Shown: one piece after another, positions 1 through 11,096 of the stretch
Layout: every line of letters begins with the position of its first letter
Position numbering within the stretch: the first letter of the stretch is position 1
Assembly (NCBI GenBank): GCA_013396655.1
Contig: WBMV01000301.1
Location: forward strand, 1,223,291-1,287,290
Direction of reading: 5' to 3'
DNA: 64,000 bases
Origin: Campylorhamphus procurvoides
Lineage: Eukaryota > Chordata > Aves > Passeriformes > Dendrocolaptidae
Translations under genes and position numbers: made by a program
The notes under the pieces: generated by a model
The model's input: only the letters and a program-made list of their open reading frames with translations
Databases searched by the model: none
What the model was told of the DNA's origin: nothing

Positions 1-2171
1 ACTTCTCAGAGCTGGGAGACTAAAAGGCTCAGGAGGCGTAATTCTTTTTGTTTTAAAACATCCATCCCTGAGAGTCCTATTGGTATGAACTGATCTCAAA
101 TAATGAATGAATGAAAAATATTACCAGGTCTTAGGGGACTGAACTCAAGTTATTGCTTTGAGACTTTTGAAAGGTTAGATATGTTCTTGCTGCCCAGTAA
201 ATTCAGATCTGCATGATACAGGGCCATGTTCAAAAATCAGGGTGGGAGTACGGTCTTAGCTGAGGTCCAGTGGTTGGGAGGTTTTGTGTATCCCAAGGCT
301 AGAGGCAACAACTTCAATCTAAATTAACTCATAATTAGGACACTCCCTCCTACCTGATGGAGTAAATATGCATGTGTTCAGATGGTGAGTAAGGAATACT
401 CAATACCACTCTCCTCCTTCTGTTCTGTAACTTTAAATAAATACAGCTTCCAGCACTTTTTTTTGGCTGGGGGTCAAATCTACTTGTGTATATATTTTTT
501 GCAGAGTGTGGTGAGGATGGCTGCTAGGTCTGGTTCACTGTGGCCAAGAAGCTTTTAAATTGAGGAGACTGTCCAATTTGGGGATTTAAATAAATTTGCT
601 GGGCCTGTGAGATAAAGAACTTTCTCTGGAGTTAAGAAGAAGCAGAACTCCACAGAACTTATCAATGAAAATACAAATTATCTATTTATTTAATTTCTCA
701 GAGAACAAAGAAGAAAATTTGAGGAGCACCATCAAGATTCTAGAATCCCAAAACTGACAACTCGTCACTTCTCACGGACTTGCTCCTTAGGCTCTCTAAT
801 AACATCTAAGTATTAGGAAAATAAATTCTTAAAGTGATGAGTTTTAGGTTCTGGGACAGTGGGAGCCCCATAAGCACTCAAAAAATATGAAAAAAATAAG
901 TACTGAGGCCTCACTTTTGGTATTCAGGCCTTCTTGCACTTTGGAAGAGGAACACTAAAAGTGGCATGAGACAACATAACAAAAAGAATAAAGAAGCCAA
1001 TCTCTTATTATTTGTCCTTTCAAGTAATATTCTGTTCAGGTTCATTCCTCATACTACATATAATATACTTAGAAAGTCTAAGACAGGGAATATTACTCTA
1101 TTGCATTTCATGGCATCCTGAGTGGGCGATCCATTCCCTTTTCTTACTGTAAGTATATTTATCTCATACTTTTCTACCATGCCACAGGTACAGTTATTTC
1201 ACTAAGGTAACATCTTTCAGCCTATCTCTCTTTGTATTTTGTGACTTTGTACCCAATGTCAGCGGCTACTGCCAGAGTCAGACTCAGTTTTCTTAATGGT
1301 CTAACTTTAAATCTTCCTTGTACAAAAATGTATCTATTCTCATGGTTCAGGGGCTGAAGCTGTGACTTTTCTATTGACCTTAAAGGTATTCCTCAACCTT
1401 TTAAAATCATAGGAGAGTCTTTTAGAAGAGGAAATTGCAAACTACTTTATTTGGAAAATACACAGTATAGTCATATACATAAAAATGTACAAAAGCCTTT
1501 GCATCAGCAGAGTGGCACACAGTCCCAGTCTTAATAACTGCTTGGCTTATTGAGGGTCAAAACTCTACCCATAAAACATTCCTTGTGCATCCACAGCTTT
1601 CCTTGTGAAATCTGTTAGGCTCACTCAGGTTGGCTGGTTGTTCTCCTATGTGCTTATGTCGGTCCAACACAACCCAGGCATCCAGAGTCTGCTCAGCCTT
1701 GCCACAACCACCTTAGTCTTGTTGAACATAGCCAACCCTGCTTAATTTCTCTGTTCTTGTCAATGGTGCCACTGCAAGGAAACTGAACAACAAAAAAACC
1801 TTCTCAAACCTCTCGTCTTTCTGAGACAGCCCCATTATTTAGTGACATTTTTCTACAACAGGAACCTAAGTTTTTCCAACCTTTAATTTAAAAAGCACTG
1901 TTGCTGTAAAGTAATTCAAAGGAGCATTTCTCACCAGCACCAGCTATAAAACTGCAGTTTTTTAATGAGTTCATGACAAGTGCTCTGGGCACATAGATAA
2001 CGACTGCAGCTCACTGGATAGCTGCCCTTTTTAATTCCTTCTGCCCGTAATGATTTTCCCTCCTGTTCCCAGCATAGATACAAGGAAAACAATTCCAAAC
2101 CCACTAATAAGCCAAATGTTCAGATGCAAGTATTACAGTACCCACCATGATTCTGTCCTTCCTCCTTGTAG
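1..2171. other. Unique AT-rich DNA, no gene seen
   Basis: The sequence is AT-rich and CpG-poor, with stops in all frames at short intervals. A few GAAT units lie near 105-117. I saw no repeat family, splice-bounded frame or RNA gene that I could support. It reads as intergenic or intronic sequence. Confidence 0.6.
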
Positions 2172-2240
2172 GTGGGACCAAATTCACCTGCAGTGTAATT
2201 TTATCACAGTCAATGGAGCTCCACAAGAAATTACTTTCAG
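2172..2240 (+). other. Exon-like segment with good splice signals (candidate only)
   Basis: A 69-bp stretch is preceded by a long pyrimidine tract ending in TTGTAG and followed by CAG|GTAATT, so both boundaries fit vertebrate splice sites. Only one frame is open throughout. It begins after one nucleotide and ends with two left over, giving a symmetrical phase and reading WDQIHLQCNFITVNG and onward. I do not recognise the peptide; a cysteine and spaced hydrophobics are compatible with many extracellular folds but prove nothing. An open frame also runs through here on the opposite strand, so the region is simply low in stops. No partner exon was found nearby. Decoy exons of this quality are expected in 64 kb, so this is a lead rather than a gene. 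Confidence 0.2.
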
Positions 2241-5200
2241 GTAATTCCCAGCAGACAGCCCAGCAGGAGTTGTTTACATTGATGCTGGTTCCCAGAGCTG
2301 TCCCTGGTATTTTTAGGAGAGAGGCTGCAAAGAAAAGTTTTGATTTTTCAGTATGATGTTTCCAGCAAGTATTTCCCTTCAGAGTAGAAAATAAAATAAC
2401 TTTAAAATATACAAAAAGTGACATAAATTGTATGCAGTCTCTTGGGGTGGGGACTTCCATTGCTGTTGGGAAGCTGTAAAAGACTGGGGATGTCATTGAG
2501 TTAATAATGTTACTGAGCTTCTCTGGCAAGGGTGCACTCATCAATAACTTTTGTTATTATATTTTTATGTCCTCTGGAAATGGCTGTTTATTTGCCTTAT
2601 GGCTTTTTTTTTTCCTTTCTTTTTTTTTTCTCAGAAACAGTTTGTGGAACAACTCCCCTTAAAGAATAATTAATTTTAGCTTATATGTTACATGACTCCT
2701 TGAAGTTTCCCTGAGTAGGTTCAGAAGACATCATAAGTCATTGTCTCTCCATTACCCTCTTTCATAGCTTATTGCATTGCCTATGAAAAAGGAAAAAAAT
2801 CCCATTTCCTTATCCAGTGTGAAACTGGTACTCAGTAAGGGAAGCTGGGAGTTAGCACAACTAGGCACTGTTTTGTAGGAAGAGCCCACTACCACCTGGT
2901 GGCTTCAAGACCTTCACTAGGGCTTATGGAGGAGATTTGGGACCCCTATGGCTCATTCCTGTAAAGAGAAATAGATCACTATCAAAGTCATAACACATAC
3001 AAGAACTAACAGGTAGGCATACAGAAAACAAAATATAGCTTCATGTCATTTCAAACAGCAACACCAGCCCCCATCTGGAATGTTTGTTGGAGATTAATAT
3101 CTGTTAGCGTTTAATGAGCCAAAGCACAATGTGGACCATTAACTCCTCCCAGCTGGTTATCGGTTCCCTGAGAAATGTCCTACACATCACTCATTATTGT
3201 TCAATTACACCCACTTGCTGGGCCTCACAGCCTTGCTGTGACATCACATTTCCAGCAGCTGTGTTTGGTCAGCCACTAACTAAAAGGCTGCATCCCAGCT
3301 GGAAAGCCAGCGGAGGGAGAAGGGCATGAGGGTTGCTTAATGAGGTCAGTACTGCATAACCTGGCTTTCCTTCAGGTTGGAGTGTGCTGACACATTCAGG
3401 TGGAGAGGAAAGAAAGCAGTGGTCATGTTGGTTATTGGTTGAGCTGTAGACAGTGATGGAGCTCATGGAAATCAAGACCTGTCCCCAGGTGTCTGCCCCC
3501 CAGAATGTGATAGTTTGTGTCAGTGCATGCAGATGTGCTCAGAAACCTGACTAACTGCATTGCATAGGCAAATCTAATTTCTCATTTAGATTTTTAAAGT
3601 CTCATCTTTTGCATTTCTTATGAGTAGCCTGTAGAAACTGCAGCGTGAATCTGCTAGCAAAAGGTTTGCTTTTGATACTGTGAAACCTTTTTCATAAAGG
3701 TAAATCACTAGACCACTTTAATACTGAAATACTTTCTATCTATATTATGTGTATATTCCAGCTCATTCAGTACTTATATGCACAGTAAATCAAAGTGGTA
3801 AAGGTTGAGATGAACAGTTTTCATAGCATAGAATTGAAATGAGAAGCCTCATTTTTCAAATGAGAGAAGTCCAAATGAATCAATGCTGTCATCTATCTGT
3901 GAAATGTGTCAATTTTAATAGAACTGTCTCTTTAGTGGAAACATTATTCTGTCAGAAATTTGCCAACCAGTCATACAGCCAGCAGCAACCAGTAAAAATG
4001 GCAGTACTGGCTTTGAAGGCTGTCCCACTAGCCCAGAGCAGTCTGGCCAGTGAGTCAGCCAGCAACCTTCTCTGCCGGTGAGGAACTGCTGCCGCATCCA
4101 TGCAAAGCTGCAGGCAGGTCCCCTCTGCCAGACATGATGGTGGCACCTGCTCACACCTCGTGGCTGCTTGCAGACTCCTTAGTTTTCCTCCTTCTCTGCC
4201 GCTTTATAGCTAAGTATCCTATCTTGCATTGTCTCATACCAAATTGTGAATGCTCCTTTTTCAGTTAAAATGGCAAACTGACACCCAATGGATTCACATC
4301 CTACTCACCTGCTCAAGTCTAAAGGGGCTACTAGGGAGGTGGCTTCCAGTCCCTTGGAACACTTTTATTTGCATTTTGTGTGAAGGTGGCTTAACAATAT
4401 TCTTTTTAATCAGTGCATTAAGTGAAACAGGTCAATATTAAATAAATTAATATTTAAATACCTGGGGGAAAATTGCTGAAGTTTTGAGGAGTCACAAACA
4501 CAAGGGGCACTAAAAATGAAGTTTGCAGAACAGATGGATATTTGTTGTCTTTTAGGGGGTACACTTAAAACCAAAAATCCTAATAATGACATGAAATTTT
4601 AGGTAAATTTAGTCCAGTGGTAATTACATATGCAAGCAGAGAAAATAACCACAAAAGAAAATCTCAAAATGTCACTCATTCTCATGGATAAATTTTAGAT
4701 GTCCACAGGTTCTCTCAAAATATCTGAAACTATACAGTTCAGGGAACAAGTCTGGAAAGTTTTATCCTCATTGCTGATTATGGGTCAAGGCACAGTACTG
4801 TATCTTCTATACATATTAAATTCTCATCAGGTAAGCATACATGTTAACTGTGTTTAGTCAAAAAACCTGTTCTGCAAGAAGCCTGTTGTACAAGATCTAC
4901 TTTTTTAAATTAAAAGTTAAATAAGTTTTCTTTCCTTTGATATAGAATTGGGCTTTGTGTTCAGCTGGAATTGTGCCTTGCAAGATGTAGAAATAACATA
5001 TTATGTGTGTAAAATTAAAAAAAAATTGATTTAATTTAAAAGCATCATATTAAGAGCAACATCTGTAGACTGAATTCCAGACAGTCTCAAAATAGACTTG
5101 ATCTTCTGTTCTCATCCATTGCAAAGTGGGAGGCTGTTGCTACAGCAGAATGCAAATAAGGGAGGTAGTCTGTTTCTCTTTACCAAACCTTATAAATCTC

Positions 5201-5846
5201 AAGTCCAATTGTGTTTCTAATCCTGTATTTAGCTCATAAAAGAATAATCCTTAAGAATAAAGGAAACTAGTTAAGAGGTCTGAAGAGTAATGGTGCTGAG
5301 TGAGAGCCCTGCAGTGCTAGGAAGGCACACAATTATCCCCCTTCTGGAGTGGTGTCAGGGCTGTGCCACAGGCTCTCCATGGCAGCGGCAATGAAGTCAG
5401 TGCCTGCACAACTCCTGCCAGGGAGAGAGGGAACTGAGACTGCACTCAGACAACTTTTTCTCTATATGTCTCAAAGGCCAAACACCTCTGCCTTCCTGTT
5501 GGAAGTTGCTGTTTCTGGTAGATATTTCTGCTTTCTCTACCCAGGGTTTGCCCTGAACTGACCTTGTGGTTTTCCATCCCTGCTTTTGTCCCTGAGGCCA
5601 AGCTGAGCTGACTAATTAGAAGGCAGCAGTGCTGCCAGGGTGGAGTGGAGCTCAGAGTAAGTCTCACCCCTGAGAACTTACCCAGCAGATCTTTGCACCC
5701 TGCATTATGTTCATTATTATTCTGTTAGTGGTTTATTTATTGTAGTTACCTCAAAGAGGCCTTATATGAGCTGCAGATGCATCTTCAACAGTCGCTAGGA
5801 AATGTCCACTGCCTTCTGAACATCAGGTGCTTTCTAATCTGCTCTT
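2241..5846. other. Unique DNA, no gene seen
   Basis: This is AT-rich sequence with a poly-T patch near 2586-2631 and otherwise ordinary unique DNA. The stretch around 3090-3400 is somewhat more GC-balanced and contains a CRE-like TGACATCA at about 3238, but nothing distinguishes it as a known element. Short ORFs here have no recognisable domains. Confidence 0.55.
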
Positions 5847-5927
5847 AAAACAAAACAAAACAAAACAAAAAACACACAAAATCCCAAACAAATATAACCC
5901 TAAAAGGCAACAACAACAAAACACACC
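5847..5927 (+). repeat. (AAAAC)n / (CAA)n simple repeat
   Basis: About five AAAAC units (5847-5871) run into a degenerate A/C-rich stretch that contains CAA triplets at 5908-5919. The A/C bias is on the plus strand. It is low-complexity sequence; similar A/C tracts recur elsewhere in the window. Confidence 0.85.
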
Positions 5928-7052
5928 AGAGCAATGCCTAAATTGTGTCTCTTTCAGCAGTGACTCCAGGAAATCTTTCTCCTAAGCGACTGTCCATCAG
6001 CATTCCTTCCTGGGAAAGACAACAAAAAGCTTCTGCTGCCCTTGTATTTGTAATGTATAGGTTGGGCTCTGCTGATACGCTTTGCAGGCTTCAACAGTCA
6101 GGTCCCAGACCATAAGACAAAAAATCTCATCATATATGCTAATGAGGGTCATGTGGATAAGTCTTTATTTGTTGCACATTGAACTTACCCTGAAGGACAA
6201 TTTCCAAGACTTTAAAACATCAGTGAGATGGGGAGAGAGAAATATTAAGACTCCTATCTAAAGTCAGTGCCTTCTGGCCAGTTTTGTTACTTCCATTTTA
6301 TTCCTTGCCACTGATCCTTAAATAGAATTTATGGTTGTCCATTTTACACTCACCTTTTCATAAGGTCACAGATGTATCCATGCAGAATGATTACTCTGAT
6401 ACAGTCAGAGAAAATAAATGCTCTGGGAAAAAGACCTCCAGGTAAAAAAAACCCCAAAAACAAAACACGGAGAATAAAATCTCTTGGAAAAAAATCAAGC
6501 TTTGCCTATTTGCTGTAGAAAAGACTCCAAAGGAACTGAATACATTTTCAGCTTTCCATACCTTATGGAAGCACCTTTGTGGTCAGTGTTGCGACATCCA
6601 GTGTTATCCTTAGTAAGAATACAGCTTCACAGAAATAATCCAAAGTTCATGGAGGAGAAGTTGTGCTTGCCAGGGAGCTGGTAGAAAATAATCATCCATT
6701 TACTTGTAAAGATCACATCTTTTCATGACAAGAGAAATAATATACAGTCCCTGAAGTGCCAGTGTGAGGTAACACAAGTGCTGTCCTAGTATTATCTTTG
6801 AGAAAACTGCAAAAAATGGTAGTTATATTTCATCCTGTTACTGTGATTCCTCTATGTGCCACTTCAAGGGTGGTGTCATATCAAAGAAGCTTGTTATTAC
6901 ACTGGATTGGTTTTATATATCAGATGGAGTGGTATACCACTGCTGATGCACCATTTCAGTGAACCTTTCTTACTCAGATCGGTGGTCTGTTTTCTGTCTT
7001 GATGTGCCCTGCATGTAATGTTGGTCCAATATATGCATGTGTGAAATTCAGC
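5928..7052. other. Unique DNA, no gene seen
   Basis: AT-rich unique sequence leads up to the LTR insertion. A short A-run/C4/A-run tract sits at 6444-6466. No gene or classified repeat was recognised. Confidence 0.55.
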
Positions 7053-8156
7053 TGTGATGGGCTGACCCTGGCTGGGTGCCAGGTGCCCAACAAAGCGGCT
7101 GTATTGCTCTCCCTCCTTGGCTGGACAAAGGAGAGAAAAAATATATCAAAACACTGATGGGACAAAATAAGGATAGGAAAGATCACTCACTAATTACCAT
7201 CGTGGGCAAACATGATGAAAACATGGGGAAAAAAATCAATTTAATTTATTATCAATTAAATCAGAGTAGAATAACAAGAAGTAAAATCAAACCTTAAAAG
7301 CATCTTTCTCTCACCTCTCCCTACTTCCCAGACTCACTTTCACTCCCATTTTTCTCTATCCCCTCCCTGGCTACAGCAGCACAGGGGAATGGGGTATAGG
7401 GTTTGCGGTCACTTCATCCCACATTGTTTCTGCCACACCTTCCTCCTCACTGGCAGGACTCCTCACCCTTTTCCCCTGCTCCAGTGTGAGGTCACTCTCA
7501 AGGGAGACAGTCCTCCAGGAACTTTTCCAATGTGAGCCCTTGCCATAGACTGCAATTCTTTGTGAACTGCTCCAGAGTGGATCCCCTACAGGGTCAGAAA
7601 ACCTCTACCAGTGTCAGCTCCTCTGTCCATCACACCACAAGTCCTGCCAGGATTCTGCTCCAGTACAGGCTTCCCACAGGATCACAGCCTCCTTTGGGCA
7701 TCTTGGGCACCTGCTCTGGTATGAGGTTCTCCATGGACTTCAGGTGGATATCTGCTTCACTGTGAACCTCCATGTGCTGCAGGATGACATCCTGTCTTCA
7801 CCATGGGCTGCAGGGGTTGTCTGCTTTGGTGGCTGAAGCAACTCCTTCCCCTCCTTCTGCACTGACTTTGGATTCTGCAGAGCTTCTTCTCACATAGGCT
7901 TTACTCCTCTTCTCTCCAGCTGCAATTGCTCCCTTGCAATAATTTCTTTCTCCTTAAACATGTTATCCCAGTGGTTCTGCCACTGTGGGCTCAGCTGCTG
8001 ACAGTGCTGCTGATGGGCTTAGCCTTGGCCAGTGGTGGAACGGGAACTGGCTTGGAAACTGGCTGTCATTGGCTTCACTGGACATAGAGGAAGCTTCTAG
8101 ACAGAAGACACTGTAACCACTGCACTACCAAAACCTTGCCATACAAACCAAATACA
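7053..8156 (-). mobile_element. Solo LTR of an avian endogenous retrovirus
   Basis: The element opens with TGTGATGGGCTGACCCTGG and closes with AAATACA, giving the TG...CA ends of a retroviral LTR over 1,104 bp. The flanking pentamers TCAGC (7048-7052) and CCAGC (8157-8161) agree at four of five bases and are probably a decayed target-site duplication. The minus strand is likely the sense strand, because the reverse complement of TTTATT at 7245-7250 supplies an AATAAA polyadenylation signal close to the 3' end. The middle (about 7470-7835) is a degenerate array of units ending in CTGCTCCAGNGTG-like sequence. No gag, pol or env sequence lies on either side, so this is a recombined solo LTR. The sequence resembles, from memory, a long LTR family abundant in songbirds, possibly ERVL-type; the name was not verified. 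Most CpGs expected in that family are lost, consistent with an old copy. Confidence 0.85.
7476..7835. repeat. Degenerate internal tandem array within the LTR
   Basis: A CTGCTCCAGNGTGGG-type motif recurs at about 7476, 7521, 7566, 7601, 7655, 7711, 7752 and 7821. The first spacings are close to 45 bp and the later ones irregular (35-69 bp). This looks like an old minisatellite-like expansion inside the LTR, blurred by mutation and small indels. Confidence 0.6.
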
Positions 8157-11060
8157 CCAGCATGTAACCACCTAACCTGATGGGCCAAGGAAACACTGCT
8201 CATAGGATGCAGTGCCTTGAATGTATTTTCTGTGAAGAGACTGTGCAGTCTCTGCAATGTCTTCTGCAAAGAAAAACCTACTAAGAAACACACAAATGAA
8301 GGAGGTTTTACTGATTTCACTGTGGTTTTAAGGATTTGGAACATGAATAATTTCATTCAAATTGGCTGAGAGACTTCAAAATTTTCAGAACTTCAGCCTT
8401 CAAAATGAAAAATAAGACAGTAATTACTCCAGGAAACTAACACTACAAAACTATCTTACTGAGCAGAATAGTAGCTTTTATGTGATCTCTGTTAACTTTT
8501 GTCATTGTTGTTTTTCTGAGAAATACTATAGGCATTACCTGCTTATTGTTACAAAATAGTTAATTGTAAAAGGATAGAAGAGTTTAAAAAATCTACTGTT
8601 TACTTTGGAAGAATTGTGCAAAAATATCTTAGTAAACTGGTCTTGATTTTGAGAAGTAAAATCCAGTTTTTGTCTTTCCTCCCTTACCATTTCTTTTGGT
8701 CCTACTTGGGACTAGAATTAGAAATGTCAGTATGACCATCAGATCCTGCTTCAGCTGCAGTTGAGCACTGAAGTACAAGGAAATCCTTTGAAAATTACAG
8801 TTTTCAGTGTTATTTGCAAGATACAAGGAATCCTAAAATATTCTGAGCAGTGAAGAAGATAAGGGATACACTTTAAAAGATGCCCACTGTATTTTAGATA
8901 AGGTTACTAAAGTGAAGGACCTAGTCTCCTCAAAAGTAAATTACACAAAACCTTGCAAACACTTGTCTTTAATGAAAATTTCAGCTTTTTTTTTTTTAAT
9001 GACACAAGAACTTGTAGATCTGAAACACCCACATATGGTAGTACTTTTTTGAGGGAACTGGAACCTTTTGGCATTTTTTCACGCTTCTTTCACAATCAGC
9101 AGAGAGTTGCAAAGTGAAAGTTTGACATATGGGTCACTTCTCCTAACACACTTGCTAGATTGCAAGCAGCTGCCAGACAATTTGTTTCAAGGACATAGAA
9201 ATCACTGACTTTCAGTAAGAGAGTTCCACACATCTAATCAGTAGCTCCTCTGCAGAAATATATACCTGTTTGAAAGTAGTCTCCTTCACTGACTAGGGAA
9301 TGCACTGAAATAAAAATGCTTTCTATGTCTTTTAGAATAATTTATTAGATAATTGTAAGACATTTTAATTTATTTCTTATTTCATAACGTGATAGTTGCA
9401 TCAAAACCAAAGTGCATAGAAAGTTCACAAACATAATTCTAAGTAAATAAACTTCCTATAGGAAGCTATAAGATACTTTTCAGGCTTATGAAATTTGTCC
9501 TAAAATATATCATACTTCATTCAATGCCTGCTCAGATTCTGGAATTAGTGTGGTGTTTGAAGACCTTTATGGCAGTAGTCTCCATGTAAGGTTTGTAATT
9601 TCTGTTTTGTGTTTGCACCGATCACAGCAGAGAGTTTGTTTATTGTCCCAAAAGAAATTGGTACTATATTTATGTAATTCCTCCAGAATGAGTCTTCTCC
9701 ATTGGCATGTATTTTCTGCCTAAAAAGATCTTACTAACATTCTTATTTGTAAAGCCAATGCGATAATGTGAAAGCTAACTGAGCTATACCATGATTCACA
9801 GATAAGAGTTACACTTCAACTGATGGTCCTTATTCTGCAGAGGACACAAACTACTTTCAACTTGTGCTTAGGCTTGCTGGACTGTAAGAACACAGTTAAA
9901 CAGAAGTCTCTGACAGACAAAGATAAAACCTTCAGTAAGGTCTGTAAAAAAACAATTAACAAAACCTTCCTGAAAATATAAAACATATGCCATGTAAAAA
10001 TAAATTCTGAATAGAATTCTTTCTTCTCTCTGAGGAACAAAATTTTTAATGATGTGATAAATTTTTTCTACTCTTATTCCCCACATGTACCTCAGTCTGT
10101 AACACTGCAGTCATTTGCTATGGAGGTTGTGATAGTGCCATGGAGAGCAATGACTGCAGCTGACAAATTAGACATGGAAGAGGCTAACTGCAGGAATATT
10201 CTTGTTTGCGTCACTTCAACTCACTTGCAGCCCTGAAGGTGGACAAATAGCTAGTCAGTGTAATTTCTTCTGCTTACCTTGGTTAACTTAAATTGCTCCT
10301 TATTTCACAATGTCTTAATATTGGCCTGAATCTCTGAATTCCTTATGGATGTCCTGTCACCATAGGCACAAAACAGACCTCCCAATCTCTGCATGACAAG
10401 TGTATTTTTCTTTTGCAGAAACCACTCAATCTTCCTCATGATTTTGTTCTTTACAATAGCTTTCTCCTTGATCCTAAAGAGATCACCAAAGATCAAGTTT
10501 TCTCCTTATTTCCTCTATAACCTTTTGAAAATTTGCTAACACTTTTCTCCACCTTCACAAGTAAATGTCTTATTCCCCTGCCATGACCAAAAGGTTACTG
10601 CAACAGTCCTTTTCCTGACTTGTCAGTACTATTTGAGGAGGGCAGAGAGGTTGAATTCACTGGTAGAATGAACTATTCATCTAAAAAGAAATTTTAGCAG
10701 CACTACTCATCACTTCAGCTATAATTCAGTGCAAAACCTTCCTCTTTCTTTGCTTTGAAATACCTGCCTAGAATATCCCCTTGTTTCTGTTGTTGACCCC
10801 TTCCTCAGCTTTGCCGATAATAACAGTTTTCTTGTGTTTTCCTCTCGTGTAACATGAGGCATCCAAAAATTCCCCTCCTTCAAAACCACCTCTTGTCTTA
10901 AAGAAGACAGAAAGCATGTTCTTGTTAAAATGCAGGTAACAGGCAAGCTTGGGTTGCTTCATTTCAGGCTAACTAGTATTCAATCATCCTTCTCTCTCTG
11001 TTTCCCCTCCTGGTTCAGCACATTTTTTGTTACTAACATGACACTTGTGTTTTGAATTGC
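8157..11060. other. Unique AT-rich DNA, no gene seen
   Basis: Ordinary AT-rich sequence with poly-T runs (for example near 8988-8998). Short open frames show no domain, signal peptide or splice context worth calling. Confidence 0.55.
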
Positions 11061-11096
11061 TGCATAAGGTAGGTACTCTGCATAAGGTAGGTACTC
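11061..11096 (+). repeat. Perfect 18-bp tandem duplication
   Basis: The unit TGCATAAGGTAGGTACTC occurs twice back to back (11061-11078 and 11079-11096) without mismatch. It is flanked by unrelated sequence, so it is a local duplication rather than part of a known satellite. Confidence 0.95.

Noticed and set aside
2104..2544. 146-codon open frame on the minus strand
   Set aside because: It shows no recognisable domain and no signal or membrane organisation. A competing exon-like segment lies on the other strand. It is compatible with chance in a stop-poor patch.
5598..5655. Segment between a pyrimidine tract and AGAGTAAGT, resembling an exon
   Set aside because: All three frames contain stops within a few codons and the acceptor is weak. 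At best it would be a non-coding exon.
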